This document shows positions 25,771 to 35,446 of a stretch of DNA of 64,000 bases, piece by piece. This DNA comes from Lysobacteraceae bacterium P (GTDB lineage: Bacteria; Pseudomonadota; Gammaproteobacteria; Xanthomonadales; Xanthomonadaceae), in NCBI GenBank assembly GCA_005503055.1, contig SCOX01000011.1, forward strand, positions 1 to 64,000. Direction: 5' to 3'. Below the pieces are notes generated by a model. It was not told the origin of the DNA, ran no database searches, and saw only the letters and a list, made by a program, of their open reading frames with translations. Made by a program: the position numbers and the translations under genes. Position 1 is the stretch's first letter; every line of letters starts with the position of its first letter.

Positions 25771-26700
25771 TCAGGGCGTGATCTTGTAGAGCGGCGCCGG
25801 GACGAACTCACCGGTGGCGTAGAGCGAAGCGCCGTCGGCGCTCCAGCCCAGCGCCTCGGCCTGCGGCAGCCAGGGCAAAAGCTCCAGGCGCGGCGCGCGT
25901 GCCACGGCTTCGCCCCAGGATTCCTCGCCGCGGCGCGGGTAAAGCAGGAGCCAGCGGTAGGTCATCACCGCCAGCGTGCGGCCATCGGGCGAAACATCGG
26001 CGGCGGTGACCTGGCTGTCCAGGCGCGCGCGTTGCGGGCTGCGGCGCAGGGCTTCGGCCGACGGCTGCGGAACGCCCGCCAGCGGGCCCAGCAACTGCGC
26101 GGTCTGCAGCGCCGTGCCCGGCGGGCGCAGCGGTAGCGAGAACAGCTCCGGCGGTTGGCGCTTCTTCGAAATCAGCAACACTTCGCCGCGTGCGGCGTCC
26201 ACCGCGACCGCCTCGCAGTCGCGCGGGCCATCGGGCCAGCGGAAGGCGATCGACCAGGCCGGGCGCAGGCGCGCGTTCTCGATCCGCGTCGGCTCCTCGA
26301 TGACGTGCAACTGCAGGCTGCGCCGCAAGCCGCCGTTGTCGCCGGTATCGGCGATCAGCAGGTACGACTTGCCGTCGAGCTCGAAGGCGGCGATGTCCTC
26401 CCAGTCGGTCTTGGTCACGCCTTCCACGCGGAACGTCGCCAGGCGGGTGCCGTTCGTGCTCACGGCGAACAGACGTTCGGGGTTGCCGCCATCGTCGTGC
26501 ATCCACAGCACGTCGCGATGGCGACGCGAGGCCGCCAATCCGCTGATCTCGTCCATCTGCGGGTCGAGCAGCACGCCGGCCAGTCGCGTGCCGTGTTCGG
26601 GCGCTTCGGGGGCTTCGGGTTCCCGCGCGCAGCCCGACAGCGCCATCGCGAACGCGATGATCAACAGGATGGACAGGTTGCGCGGGTGGGGGCCGGGCAT
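25771..26700 (-). CDS. Beta-propeller-like lipoprotein of unknown function
   Basis: A 309-residue lipoprotein (lipobox ALSGCARE). The body shows repeating strand patterns: [46 protein letters not shown] and [15 protein letters not shown]. These recall phytase-like or SMP-30-like propellers that bind calcium with acidic loops, and the DGGN/DTGDN motifs would suit that. Substrate unknown. It diverges from purT. Confidence 0.7.
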   Translation of the reverse strand: MPGPHPRNLSILLIIAFAMALSGCAREPEAPEAPEHGTRLAGVLLDPQMDEISGLAASRRHRDVLWMHDDGGNPERLFAVSTNGTRLATFRVEGVTKTDWEDIAAFELDGKSYLLIADTGDNGGLRRSLQLHVIEEPTRIENARLRPAWSIAFRWPDGPRDCEAVAVDAARGEVLLISKKRQPPELFSLPLRPPGTALQTAQLLGPLAGVPQPSAEALRRSPQRARLDSQVTAADVSPDGRTLAVMTYRWLLLYPRRGEESWGEAVARAPRLELLPWLPQAEALGWSADGASLYATGEFVPAPLYKITP

Positions 26701-26834
26701 CGCGGAAGGATCGCACGCCGATGCGACGCGCTAATAGTCCGTGCGTGCCGGGACACGCTGCCGTTCGTCCAGCGCACGGCTCGGTCCGCGCCACGACCGT
26801 TAAACTGTCGGCCTTCCCCCGCACTGGATCGCGC

Positions 26835-28034
26835 ATGGTCACCCTCGGCACGCCCTTGTCCCCGCATGCTTTCCGCGTGCTCCTGCTCGGTTCGGGCGAA
26901 CTCGGCAAGGAAGTCGCCATCGAATTGCAACGTTTCGGCGCCGAAGTGATCGCCGCCGACCGCTACGCCGATGCGCCGGCCATGCAGGTCGCGCACCGCA
27001 GCCACGTGCTCGACATGCTGGACGGCGGCGCGGTGCGCGCGTTGATCGCGCTGGAACGCCCGCACCTGATCGTGCCGGAGATCGAGGCGATCCACACCCA
27101 GACGCTGGTCGATCTGGAACGCGAATTCGATGCGCGCGGCAGCGACATCCGCGTGATCCCGACCGCGCGCGCGGCGCGACTGACGATGGACCGCGAAGGC
27201 ATCCGTCGCCTCGCCGCCGAGACGCTCGGACTGCCGACTTCGCCCTACCGTTTCGTCGACACGCTCGAGGATTACCGCGCCGCCGTGGCCGAGATCGGGG
27301 TGCCGTGCGTGGTCAAGCCGGTGATGTCGTCTTCCGGCAAGGGGCAGAGCCTGGTGCGCAGCGCGCCGGACATCGAAAAGGCGTGGGAATACGCGCAGAC
27401 CGGCGGTCGCGCCGGTGCCGGCCGTGTCATCGTCGAAGGCTTCATCGACTTCGAGTACGAAATCACCCTGCTGACCGTGCGCCATGCCGGCGGCACGACG
27501 TTCTGTGCGCCGATCGGCCACCTGCAGCGCGACGGCGACTACCGCGAAAGCTGGCAGCCGCAGGCGATGTCGCCGCGCGCGCTGGAACGCGCGCAGGAGA
27601 TCGCCCGCGCGATCACCGACGACCTCGGCGGCTGGGGCGTGTTCGGCGTGGAGTTGTTCGTGAAGGGCGACGAGGTATGGTTCAGCGAAGTCTCGCCGCG
27701 CCCGCACGACACGGGCCTGGTCACGCTGGTTTCGCAGGACCTGAGCGAGTTCGCGCTGCATGCGCGCGCCATCCTCGGGCTGCCGATCCCGGCCATCCGC
27801 CAGTACGGCGCTTCGGCCTCGTGCGCGTTGCTCGCGCAGGGACACGGCGTGCCGGTGTTTTCCGGCGTCGATGCGGCGCTGGCGCAGGCCGACACGCAAC
27901 TGCGCCTGTTCGGCAAACCGCGCGTGGAAGGCCACCGCCGAGTCGCGGTGACGCTGGCACTGGCGGACGACATCGATGCGGCGCGCGAACGCGCCCGTGC
28001 GGCCGCTGCCGCGCTCACGATCGAACTGCGCTGA
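26835..28034 (+). CDS. purT: Formate-dependent phosphoribosylglycinamide formyltransferase PurT
   Basis: A 399-residue ATP-grasp enzyme that makes formylglycinamide ribonucleotide from GAR, formate and ATP, the folate-independent alternative to PurN in purine synthesis. The N-terminal Rossmann-like part has [20 protein letters not shown] and [23 protein letters not shown]. The ATP-grasp region holds [15 protein letters not shown] and ITLLTVR, and [19 protein letters not shown] is the metal/substrate segment. Length and motifs match E. coli PurT (392 residues). I use ATG 26835, where the conserved protein begins. Confidence 0.95.
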   Translation: MVTLGTPLSPHAFRVLLLGSGELGKEVAIELQRFGAEVIAADRYADAPAMQVAHRSHVLDMLDGGAVRALIALERPHLIVPEIEAIHTQTLVDLEREFDARGSDIRVIPTARAARLTMDREGIRRLAAETLGLPTSPYRFVDTLEDYRAAVAEIGVPCVVKPVMSSSGKGQSLVRSAPDIEKAWEYAQTGGRAGAGRVIVEGFIDFEYEITLLTVRHAGGTTFCAPIGHLQRDGDYRESWQPQAMSPRALERAQEIARAITDDLGGWGVFGVELFVKGDEVWFSEVSPRPHDTGLVTLVSQDLSEFALHARAILGLPIPAIRQYGASASCALLAQGHGVPVFSGVDAALAQADTQLRLFGKPRVEGHRRVAVTLALADDIDAARERARAAAAALTIELR

Positions 28035-28041
28035 GGTCGCC

Positions 28042-28479
28042 ATGTCCGAAGAGGCCAAGCACGAACGCTTCCAGGGTTACGCGGTCTTCCTGTATCCGCA
28101 GGCGCTGGAGATCCTCGGTGAAGCGATCCGCCCGTATCTGCATGACGGCCCGCACGGCCCGCACGTGCTGTGCAGCGCCATCGACACGGGCGGTGCGTTG
28201 ATCGAGATGACCTTGCAGGGTCGCACTGGCGACGGCCAGGCGGTCGAGATCGAGCTGATGATCCCGTCCAACATGGTGCGCATGATCGTCTCGGCGCGCA
28301 GCGATGGCGCCTTCGGCTTCGGGCCGCGCGTGTACCCCGCGCAGGCAAGTCCGACATCGCTGCCGCCGGTGCCGTTGGCGTCGTCGCAGCCCTTGGCGGT
28401 GCCGGTGGAGTTCGCTCAGCCGATGGCCGATGCGGTACCGCCTGCGGCGGCGCCGGCGAAGTTGCCGCCAGAGGGGTGA
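28042..28479 (+). CDS. Hypothetical protein with Pro/Ala-rich tail
   Basis: A 145-residue soluble protein. The first 100 residues look folded (FQGYAVFLYPQALEILGEAI, GGALIEMTLQGRTGDGQAVEIEL, MIPSNMVRMIVSARSDGAFGFGPR); the rest is a Pro/Ala/Val tail. No family recognised. It begins 7 nt after the purT stop with GAGG 5 nt before its ATG, so it is probably co-transcribed with purT. Confidence 0.6.
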   Translation: MSEEAKHERFQGYAVFLYPQALEILGEAIRPYLHDGPHGPHVLCSAIDTGGALIEMTLQGRTGDGQAVEIELMIPSNMVRMIVSARSDGAFGFGPRVYPAQASPTSLPPVPLASSQPLAVPVEFAQPMADAVPPAAAPAKLPPEG

Positions 28480-28582
28480 GACCGGACGCTTACGCGGCAG
28501 TGCCGCGTGGCCGGTCGAACGCCCGGGCACGGATGCCCGGGCCGGGCAATCTGGAGTCGCATCGTCGCGCCGCCGCACAGCC

Positions 28583-28640
28583 GTGTGCGGCGCCCTACGG
28601 GGCTGGCAATCTGATGGGCTGTTCGACGGCAACGGCAATC
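28583..28640. repeat. Dispersed repeat, CGGCGCCCTACGGGGCTGGC family
   Basis: The segment GTGCGGCGCCCTACGGGGCT followed by GGCAATCTG.TGGGCTGTTC recurs almost identically at 59221-59260, and its tail (TGTTCGACGGCAAC) again at 59400-59413. Three copies or part copies in the window mark it as a dispersed intergenic element of about 60 bp. The gap 28480-28721 contains nothing else I can assign. Confidence 0.7.
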
Positions 28641-28721
28641 CGTTATCCCGTCAGGGGAGGGCAGCGATGCCGTAGGAACGGCACCGTCCAGGCATGACGC
28701 CGTCGTTACGCGAGCAGCGGC

Positions 28722-29960
28722 TTATCGCTCCGCCGAAGCGTCCAGATCCACCCACACCAGATGGTGATCGCTGCCATCGGCAATGGCCGCTTCGGGCGAG
28801 GCGGACGCTGGCCAGAACACGCCGCTGTCCTTCAATGCGAAGCCCACCGACGGCAGCACGTAATCGAGCCGCATCGTTCCGGCCTTCGGGCCGAAGTCGC
28901 CGGTGGCGTGCGCGGGCGCGCCGCGATGTTCGATGCCGGACGCGGCGTACTTCGCCGCCAGTTCGACCGCGCCTTCGCTGCGCGGTGTGGCGTAGCGAAG
29001 TACGCGCGGGTGTTCGAGCAGCTCGACTATCGCCTCGTGGCGGCCATCGCCGTCGATCGGGTCGTTGTTGAGATCGCCCGCGATCACGAAGCGTGCGTCG
29101 GCAGGCAGCCCGCCGCAGTGGCCTCGGTCATCGCACAGCCAGGGCTTGTCGCCCGGGGAAAGGTACTCGCGCCACAAGCGGATCTCGTCCGCGTTACGTG
29201 CGCCATTACGATCTTCCGGACCGTCGAATACCGGCGGCGTCGGATGCGAAACGAGAAAATGCAGGGTGCCCGCCGGTGTAAGCACCGGCACATCCCAGTG
29301 CGACTTGGACGAGAGCCGCAACTGCGACCAGATATCCGCCGGATACCACGCCGCGCCTGTCTTCGGATCGACGGGCTGGCGCGCGCCGGGCAAGGCGCTC
29401 CACTTGAGCCGCTGGAATGTGCGCACCTGCTCGGCGTCGATCGGGAACTTCGACAGCACCAGCATCCCGTATTGGCCCGGGTGCAGGCCGTAGCCCCATG
29501 CATCGTTGCCGCGGTTGCGGCCGTCGCCGCCCGCGGTGCCGTTGCGGTCCAGGTCCAGTCCGCTGGGAACGCCGGTGTTGACCGGCGCGAGGTAACGATA
29601 CGGATAGCGCAACGGATCGCCGCCACCCGGCTGTGCGACCTCCAGGTAATTGCGTTGGAACAGGTCGGCCGCGCGACCGTCGGCGTCGTAGTCGAACTCG
29701 TTGAGCAGCACCAGGTCCGGACGCACGCGCTGCAGGACGGCGGCGATCTTGCGCGCGCCGCCGTCGCCGGTTTCGAGGCGCTGGATCAGACCGCCGGTCT
29801 CGTCGTCGTAGAGCGAGGTGTTGTACGTCGCCGCGCGCAAGGTCGTATCGGTCGTCATCGAACGTGCCCAGGCGTCGGGATCGCCCTTGACGTTGACCTG
29901 CGTGCAGGCCGCCAGGAGCAGCGCCAGCGGCGCGATGAGGAGTAGAGGGAGTCGGGCCAT
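28722..29960 (-). CDS. Endonuclease/exonuclease/phosphatase (EEP) family lipoprotein
   Basis: A 412-residue lipoprotein (lipobox LLLAACTQ). The EEP catalytic set is visible: ATYNTSLYDDETG near the N-terminus, LVLLNEFDYD (metal-binding Glu), IAGDLNNDP (catalytic Asp/Asn), and RLDYVLPS with DHHLVWVDL at the C-terminus. Secreted EEP proteins act as nucleases or phosphodiesterases. The insert PSGLDLDRNGTAGGDGRNRGND is acidic and could bind calcium. Substrate not determinable. Confidence 0.8.
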   Translation of the reverse strand: MARLPLLLIAPLALLLAACTQVNVKGDPDAWARSMTTDTTLRAATYNTSLYDDETGGLIQRLETGDGGARKIAAVLQRVRPDLVLLNEFDYDADGRAADLFQRNYLEVAQPGGGDPLRYPYRYLAPVNTGVPSGLDLDRNGTAGGDGRNRGNDAWGYGLHPGQYGMLVLSKFPIDAEQVRTFQRLKWSALPGARQPVDPKTGAAWYPADIWSQLRLSSKSHWDVPVLTPAGTLHFLVSHPTPPVFDGPEDRNGARNADEIRLWREYLSPGDKPWLCDDRGHCGGLPADARFVIAGDLNNDPIDGDGRHEAIVELLEHPRVLRYATPRSEGAVELAAKYAASGIEHRGAPAHATGDFGPKAGTMRLDYVLPSVGFALKDSGVFWPASASPEAAIADGSDHHLVWVDLDASAER

Positions 29961-30050
29961 CGCGCGATTCTGTCACGGCCTTTCGCAAAGCGGATGACAG
30001 CACGTGGCGGGCGCTGCGCGGCGGGTGCTTCGCTGCGCTGTCTCACGTGC

Positions 30051-30785
30051 TCAGGGAAGGTCGTGCCATTGCCGGCCGTCGAAGGCTTCCAGCGGGCGGA
30101 AGCGCCGCTTGTAATCCATCTTCGGGTGGCCGTCGATCCAGTAGCCGAGGTAGACATGGCGGCGGTGTTCGCGGCGCGCCCATTCCAGTTGCCGCAGCAC
30201 CGCCAGCGTGCCGAGCCCGCGTCCGGCTTCGTCGGGGTCGTAGAAGGTGTACACCGCCGACAACGCGGCGTCCGTGCAATCGGTGACGGCCACGGCGAGC
30301 AGCTTGCCCGGGCCATGAGGTGCGGGATCGCGCAGCTCGAGGAAACGGCCTTCGCTCCAGCTGCCGATCAGGAACTGGTCGAACTCCGCCGCGCCGTGCC
30401 CGTCCATGCCGCCGCCGGCATGCCGCGATGCGAGATAGCGGCGGTACAGCGCCAGTTGCTCGCCGGTGCGCTGCGCCGGCAGCACGCGCATTTCGACATG
30501 CGCGTTGCGCGCCGCACAGCGGCGCTGGCCGCGATCGGGCACGAAGCGGTCCACCGGGATGCGCACCGCCACGCAGGCGCGGCAGCCGGCGCAATGCGGC
30601 CGGTAGACGATGTCGCCGGAGCGGCGGAAGCCCCAGCCCAGCGCGTGGGGATACCAATCGCGCAGGCGCGGATCGCGCGGGTCGAGCACGAGGTCGCGCG
30701 CGGAACGCTCCGGCCAGTAGCCGCAGGCGTGCTCGCCCGTGTGAAACAGGCGCAGGTCGTCGCTGTCCTGCGGTTCGGTGCCCAT
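30051..30785 (-). CDS. bpt: Aspartate/glutamate leucyltransferase Bpt
   Basis: A 244-residue leucyl-tRNA-protein transferase of the bacterial N-end rule, which adds Leu to N-terminal Asp or Glu to mark proteins for ClpS/ClpAP. Hallmarks: [16 protein letters not shown], four Cys/His in [19 protein letters not shown] and the GNAT-like [15 protein letters not shown]...[14 protein letters not shown], ending in [25 protein letters not shown] 30785 gives the standard length. No aat gene is adjacent. Confidence 0.94.
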   Translation of the reverse strand: MGTEPQDSDDLRLFHTGEHACGYWPERSARDLVLDPRDPRLRDWYPHALGWGFRRSGDIVYRPHCAGCRACVAVRIPVDRFVPDRGQRRCAARNAHVEMRVLPAQRTGEQLALYRRYLASRHAGGGMDGHGAAEFDQFLIGSWSEGRFLELRDPAPHGPGKLLAVAVTDCTDAALSAVYTFYDPDEAGRGLGTLAVLRQLEWARREHRRHVYLGYWIDGHPKMDYKRRFRPLEAFDGRQWHDLP

Positions 30786-30924
30786 GGCCCCAGCATAGCG
30801 CCGCCGGACGTGAGGGAAACGCTGTCGCGCGACTGAACGCGGCCGCTTTCCGGTCAACCGTCGGGCGCGGTGCGCGTTGACTGGACATCGGCGCCAACCG
30901 GTGCCGCCCGCAGGAGCCGTCCCC

Positions 30925-31545
30925 ATGACCCGCACCACCATTTCCGTTCTGCTCGCCGCCGCCGTCGCGGCCGTCGTCGCCGGCACCGCCTTCGCCGCTC
31001 CGCAGGGCGAAACCGCCTCGCGACCGAAGCTCGACGCGAACAACGACGGCGCGATCGATCGCAATGAAGCCGCCGCTCACCCGCGCCTTGCCGCCAAGTT
31101 CGACCAGCTCGACAAGAACCGCGACGGCAGGCTCGACGCCTCCGAACGCCCGCAGCACCGTGGGCGCGGCGGCCATCGCAGCCACGGCGGCATCGAACGC
31201 ATCGTCAAGGCCGACGCCGACGGCGACGGCCGCATCAACCGCACCGAGGCGGCCACGCTGCCGTGGGTCGGCGAGAAGTTCGCCGAGATCGATGCCAATC
31301 GCGACGGCTACATCGTCCGCAGCGAACTGGGCAAGTACCGCGAACGCATGCGTCCGCAGCGCGAGGCCGAACACGCCAAGCGCGCCGAGGAACGCTTCGC
31401 CGCCGCCGACCTGAACAAGGACGGCAGGCTCAGCCGCGTGGAGGTCAGCGAAAAGATGCCGCGCCTGGCCGACTCGTTCGCCTTCATGGACGAAGACCGC
31501 GACGGCTTCCTCACCCGTGCGGACCTCGCGCCGCACAAGCGCTGA
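30925..31545 (+). CDS. Exported protein with six EF-hand loops
   Basis: A 206-residue protein with a signal peptide (about residues 1-25). Six canonical 12-residue EF-hand loops follow: D37-E48 ([12 protein letters not shown]), D63-E74, D97-E108, D123-E134, D162-E173 and D189-D200, the last ending in Asp rather than Glu. They are arranged as pairs; loops two and three are separated by a His/Arg/Gly-rich linker. It is likely a periplasmic or secreted calcium sensor or buffer. Upstream ATG 30877 lacks a signal-peptide pattern; AGGAG precedes 30925. A strong terminator follows. Confidence 0.85.
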   Translation: MTRTTISVLLAAAVAAVVAGTAFAAPQGETASRPKLDANNDGAIDRNEAAAHPRLAAKFDQLDKNRDGRLDASERPQHRGRGGHRSHGGIERIVKADADGDGRINRTEAATLPWVGEKFAEIDANRDGYIVRSELGKYRERMRPQREAEHAKRAEERFAAADLNKDGRLSRVEVSEKMPRLADSFAFMDEDRDGFLTRADLAPHKR

Positions 31546-31600
31546 ACTTCGGACATGGTGCGCGGTCCATGACCGTGCGTGCTGATGGTTCGACCCTGTT

Positions 31601-31634
31601 GCCCGTGCCGCGTCTCCCGGCACGGGCTTTTCTT
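31601..31634 (+). terminator. Rho-independent terminator
   Basis: GCCCGTGCCG (31601-31610) pairs with CGGCACGGGC (31618-31627) around a 7-nt loop and is followed by TTTTCTTTT. It ends the EF-hand gene. Confidence 0.92.
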
Positions 31635-31668
31635 TTCGGGCCGATCGCGTCGCCCCGCAGAGCGGGGA

Positions 31669-32523
31669 TCACATCGCGATGTGCTTCAGCGTCCGCACGA
31701 CCTGCCATCCGGCATCGGTCTGCTTCACTTCCAGCGTCTTGTACGAGCCGGACAGGCGATGGTGGTACGCGGAATATTCGATCACGCCGGTCACCGCGTC
31801 CTTGTCGTCGCGCGATTGCGGACGGAACGCGTGCACGTCGACGATCAGCGCCGGCTTTCCGGTCGCGCGGTGCGTGCTGCCGACCTCGTCGTTCGGGTTG
31901 CGCAGGCACTGCGAGGCGGGAACCACCTCACGCTGGCGCGGCTTGGCCAGCAGCGGCTGCATTGCCGCCAGCAGTTCGGGCGAAGCATCCTGTCCGTCGA
32001 TCGACAGGCACACCACGTCGATGCGCGTGGCCGGCAATTCCTGGGTGAAGATCGCCGCCGCCAACGGTTGCGGGATCTGCGCGAGCGAGCCGTCGAGCGG
32101 ATGCGTTTTCAGCGCCTCGGTCGGGATGTCGGTCTTCACCACGTGCATGATCGCCAGCCAGCCGACGATGACGATGCCCGCCAGCAGCACCAGCTTGATG
32201 CGCAGCATGCGCGTCTGCGCCTTCTTGGCCGGGCCGCTTTCCTCGGAGTTCAAACGGAAGCTCGGGCCGGAGAAGCTCTCGCGCGTGCTTTCCAGCAGAC
32301 CGGCCCCGCGCAGGATCTCGCGTGCGCGAACGGTGTCGTCCGAACGCACGACCCATACCGCCGGCTTCGGGCCCGCTTCTTCCTCGCTGTAACTGAAGGT
32401 GCCGCGGCGGCCGCCCTTGTAGGAACGTCCGTTGGTGATGCGCACTTCGATGTCGGCATCGCGCAGCATCTGCGCGACGGTCTCGACGTTCTCCAGGCGC
32501 AGGCTGCTGAAGACCTGTCTCAT
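31669..32523 (-). CDS. DUF2007 'pathogenicity-like' protein
   Basis: A 284-residue protein: an N-terminal DUF2007 domain (about 1-80; MRQVFSSLRLENVETVAQMLRDAD, VRITNGRSYKGGRRGTFSYSEE), a linker, one membrane helix (about 107-125; IKLVLLAGIVIVGWLAIMHVV) and a periplasmic domain of about 150 residues. Xanthomonas orthologues are annotated as pathogenicity-like; activity is unknown. There is no Shine-Dalgarno: the bases before ATG are the GAATCCC repeat array, 5 nt away. Confidence 0.8.
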   Translation of the reverse strand: MRQVFSSLRLENVETVAQMLRDADIEVRITNGRSYKGGRRGTFSYSEEEAGPKPAVWVVRSDDTVRAREILRGAGLLESTRESFSGPSFRLNSEESGPAKKAQTRMLRIKLVLLAGIVIVGWLAIMHVVKTDIPTEALKTHPLDGSLAQIPQPLAAAIFTQELPATRIDVVCLSIDGQDASPELLAAMQPLLAKPRQREVVPASQCLRNPNDEVGSTHRATGKPALIVDVHAFRPQSRDDKDAVTGVIEYSAYHHRLSGSYKTLEVKQTDAGWQVVRTLKHIAM

Positions 32524-32528
32524 TGCGG

Positions 32529-32661
32529 CGGGATTCGGGATGGGGGATTGGGGATTGGAAACAGCATGATGTCGGAAGTCCGGTGGGAGGGGCGAAGTGC
32601 CTGCGACGTGGCGGCGAACCCGGTTTTCACGAATCCCGAATCCCGAATCTCCAATCCCGGG
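32529..32661. repeat. Inverted pair of GAATCCC heptad arrays
   Basis: A left arm of about four GGGATTC/GGGATTG units (32529-32558) and a right arm of four GAATCCC/CAATCCC units (32631-32661) face each other across a core of about 70 nt. RNA from either strand could fold the arms together. The left arm ends 5 nt before the DUF2007 start codon; the right arm ends 4 nt before the tesB stop. Confidence 0.85.
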
Positions 32662-32665
32662 AAGC

Positions 32666-33577
32666 TCATTCCTTCGCCGGCACGTGCGCGGCCGCCGCGG
32701 CGTCCTTCACCACGCGGATCAGGCCTTCCTGCGCGGTGCTGGCGACCAGGTGGCCGGCGCGGTCGAAAATCTGCCCGCGCGCCAGTCCACGACCGCTCTG
32801 CACGCTTGGGCTGTCGATCGAGTAGAGCAGCCAGTCGTCGGCGCGGAACGGTCGGTGGAACCACAGCGCATGGTCGAGCGAGGCCATCTGCACGTTCGGC
32901 TGGTAATAGCTGATGCCGTGCGGGAAGGTCGCCGTGCCCAGCAGGTGGAAGTCCGATGCGTAGGCGAGCAGCGCGCGGTGCAGTTCCGGCGCGTCGCCGA
33001 CGCGTTCGGTCAGGCGGAACCAGAACTGCTGGTACGGCGGCCGCTTGGGCGGATTGAGTTCGTCGCGCGGGTAGATGTGGCGGAACTCGAACGGCCCCTT
33101 GCGCGAGAGCCAGCGCTGGATCTTGATCGGCAGGGTCGCCATCACCTGCTCGGGCACCGCCGGTGCGGGGTCGATGTCCTCGGGCTTGGGGACTTCCGGC
33201 ATCGACAACTGGTGCTCGCCGCCGTCCTCGTCCTGCTGGAACGAGGCGGCCATGAAGAAGATCACTTCGCCGTGCTGGATCGCGGTGACGCGGCGCACGG
33301 AGAAACTGCCGCCGTCGCGCGTGCGGTCGATCTGGTAGACGATCGGCGCGGCGATGTCGCCGGCGCGAAGGAAATAGGCGTGCAGCGAATGCGCGCCGCG
33401 CGGCTCGAGCATCGTGGCCTGGGCGGCCGACAATGCCTGTCCGAGCACCTGCCCGCCGAACACGTACTTGGTGCCGATATCGCGGCTCTGTCCGCGGAAG
33501 AGGTTGTCCTCCAGCCGCTCCAGCGAGAGCAGTTCGACCAGCTCGTGAACGACTTGCTCGTTGGCGGGGGCGGTCAT
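32666..33577 (-). CDS. tesB: Acyl-CoA thioesterase II TesB
   Basis: A 303-residue double-hotdog thioesterase hydrolysing medium- and long-chain acyl-CoA. Motifs: NLFRGQSRDIGTKYVFGGQVLGQAL in the first hotdog, RDGGSFSVRRVTAIQHGEVIFFMAASFQ (the Thr/Gln region), and the second hotdog SLDHALWFHRPFRADDWLLY with DSPSVQSGRGLARGQIFDRAG. ATG 33577 gives a start typical of the family (MTAPANEQVVHELVELL). It is co-oriented with the DUF2007 gene, with the repeat pair between them. Confidence 0.94.
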   Translation of the reverse strand: MTAPANEQVVHELVELLSLERLEDNLFRGQSRDIGTKYVFGGQVLGQALSAAQATMLEPRGAHSLHAYFLRAGDIAAPIVYQIDRTRDGGSFSVRRVTAIQHGEVIFFMAASFQQDEDGGEHQLSMPEVPKPEDIDPAPAVPEQVMATLPIKIQRWLSRKGPFEFRHIYPRDELNPPKRPPYQQFWFRLTERVGDAPELHRALLAYASDFHLLGTATFPHGISYYQPNVQMASLDHALWFHRPFRADDWLLYSIDSPSVQSGRGLARGQIFDRAGHLVASTAQEGLIRVVKDAAAAAHVPAKE

Positions 33578-33712
33578 GCGGGGGCTCGTGCGTGAAGTGG
33601 GCGAAAGTATAACCGCCGGGGTTGGATGGCCCCGGCGGCGCGAAGCGGTCGCCGGAAAACCCGCGCCTGTTCGACGCAAGAGCTGAACGCCGCCGCTACA
33701 AGCTCTACAACC

Positions 33713-34285
33713 TCATGGAATCCGTACCAGCCCCGTGCGTGCCATCACCCGGTCCCAGGGGAACATCGGTCCCGGATCGCGCTTGCGCCGCACTTTCACT
33801 TCCGGATCGTCCGTCGCGGGCACTTCGGCGGTGTCCAGGTCTTCATGTCCGGCGATGAAGCGCAGCGACGGCAGCGTTGCCTGCAGCTCGTCGAGCAGTC
33901 GCGACAACGCCTCGATCTGCACCTCGCCGTACGCCTCGTCCATCGCCTGGTGGGAGGCGACCAGCCAGTCGGGATAGCGGCCGCGGTTCACCAGCTCCAC
34001 GCCGATCGCGCGCGGGTTGTATCCGCGGACGTGATGGGCGATGCGGTCCAATGCGACGTACTGGTGCAGGCTGCCGTCGCGGTCGATGTAGTAATGCCCG
34101 CTGTTGCCCGTCAGCGACGTGTCGTACAGCACTTCCTCGCCGAACCGGCGCGCCATCGCCAGGTCCGGAAGCTCGGTGCAGTGAACGACGACCAGGTCGA
34201 TCTGCGCCAGTGGCCGCGGTTCGAGGCGGTCCTGGTAGGGCAATGGTTCGAAGACGATGGGCAGGGCCGGCGGAACGGTCGACAT
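33713..34285 (-). CDS. AmpD-like N-acetylmuramoyl-L-alanine amidase
   Basis: A 190-residue zinc amidase (Amidase_2) without signal peptide. Zinc ligands are His35 (VVHCTE), His147 (FIAGHEDL) and Asp170, with the neighbouring Lys168 in the K-x-D pattern of AmpD; GHYYIDRDGSLHQYV and AIGVELVN complete the fold. Such enzymes release the peptide from anhydro-MurNAc recycling products, and loss of AmpD induces beta-lactamase in relatives. It is close to but may not be AmpD itself. Divergent from the MOSC gene. Confidence 0.85.
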   Translation of the reverse strand: MSTVPPALPIVFEPLPYQDRLEPRPLAQIDLVVVHCTELPDLAMARRFGEEVLYDTSLTGNSGHYYIDRDGSLHQYVALDRIAHHVRGYNPRAIGVELVNRGRYPDWLVASHQAMDEAYGEVQIEALSRLLDELQATLPSLRFIAGHEDLDTAEVPATDDPEVKVRRKRDPGPMFPWDRVMARTGLVRIP

Positions 34286-34385
34286 GGGGCCGGATGCTAC
34301 CATTCGCCTCCCGCGCGGCCGCCCGTGCCGCCCGGCGTCGCCCCCTTCCGCGCCTGCCGCGGTCCGACACTGGACGCAGCCGCCC

Positions 34386-34886
34386 ATGAAACTCCCGCCC
34401 GCCGACTCCGAGCTCGGCAAACTGATGGCCTGCCTGCCACAAGTGGGCCGGGTCGAGTGGATCGGCGTGCGCCCCAAGCGCGACGTGGCGATGGACGAAG
34501 CGGAGGAGGTGATCGCCGAAACGGGCGCCGGCCTGCTCGGCGATCGCTACCGGGGCGGCAGCGGCAAGCGCGGCATCACCATGATCCAGGCCGAACACCT
34601 GCCCGCCATCGCCGCCCTGTCGGGCCGCGACGCGCTGCAGCCCGCGACGCTGCGCCGCAACCTCGTCGTCTCCGGGCTGCCGCTGGTGGCGCTCAAGGGC
34701 CGACGTTTCCGCATCGGCGAGGTCGTGCTGGAAGGTACCGACAGTTGCGATCCGTGCTCGCGCATGGAAGCGGCGCTCGGTCCCGGCGGTTTCAACGCGA
34801 TGCGCGGCCACGGCGGCCTGTGCGCGCGCATCCTTCAAGGCGGCACGATCCGCCGCGGCGACACGGTCGTCGCCCTTACCGATTGA
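34386..34886 (+). CDS. MOSC domain protein
   Basis: A 166-residue protein made only of a MOSC domain: [49 protein letters not shown] and the conserved Cys in [16 protein letters not shown] domains bind sulfur-carrying molybdenum cofactor or related thiols, as in YiiM/YuaD. The GDR motif and the invariant Cys are both intact. The substrate is not known. A hydrolase gene starts 14 nt after the stop, so the two may form an operon. Confidence 0.85.
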   Translation: MKLPPADSELGKLMACLPQVGRVEWIGVRPKRDVAMDEAEEVIAETGAGLLGDRYRGGSGKRGITMIQAEHLPAIAALSGRDALQPATLRRNLVVSGLPLVALKGRRFRIGEVVLEGTDSCDPCSRMEAALGPGGFNAMRGHGGLCARILQGGTIRRGDTVVALTD

Positions 34887-34900
34887 ACCAAAGAACACGC

Positions 34901-35446
34901 ATGAGCACTCGCGGACACTGCATCCTTTCCCACGGTTTCGAGAGCGGACCGGACGCCACCAAGGTCACCGCGCTGGCCGACGCCGCGCAGCGACTGGGCT
35001 GGACGCACGAGCGACCCGACTACACCGACCTCGACGCCAAGCGCGACGTCAGCGAAGTCGGCGACGTGCACGCACGCGTGCAGCGCCTGCGCGATCTGGC
35101 GACGGCCGCCGCCGCACGCGGTCCGGTGGTGCTGGCCGGCTCGAGCCTGGGCGCCTACATTTCCGGTCTCGTGTCGCTGAAGGTGCCCACGCTCGGGTTG
35201 TTCCTGATGGCACCGCCGGTGCGGATGGGCGAGGCGCCGCGACTGGAAGCCGCACGCGTTCCCACCTCGATCATCCACGGCTGGAACGACGAGCTGATTC
35301 CTGCCGCCGACGTCGTCGCGTGGTCGTACGCGCGCAGTGCGCGCCTGCTGCTCGTCGACGACAGCCATCGCCTGTCCAACCACGTCGAGGCCAGCGCAGA
35401 CGCGTTCGCCTCGCTGCTGTCTTCGCTGCGTACGGTGTCGGCATGA
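34901..35446 (+). CDS. Small alpha/beta hydrolase
   Basis: A 181-residue hydrolase: [17 protein letters not shown] opens it (oxyanion loop), the nucleophile is in [13 protein letters not shown] (G-S-S-L-G), and [11 protein letters not shown] plus DSHRLSNH supply Asp and His. This is the YcfP/YqiA-like minimal fold. The stop overlaps the rlmKL start (ATGA), so the two are coupled. Substrate unknown. Confidence 0.8.
   Translation: MSTRGHCILSHGFESGPDATKVTALADAAQRLGWTHERPDYTDLDAKRDVSEVGDVHARVQRLRDLATAAAARGPVVLAGSSLGAYISGLVSLKVPTLGLFLMAPPVRMGEAPRLEAARVPTSIIHGWNDELIPAADVVAWSYARSARLLLVDDSHRLSNHVEASADAFASLLSSLRTVSA

Noticed and set aside
28480-28721. tRNA or small RNA gene
   Set aside because: No cloverleaf or anticodon arm can be drawn; the sequence is explained by a dispersed repeat.
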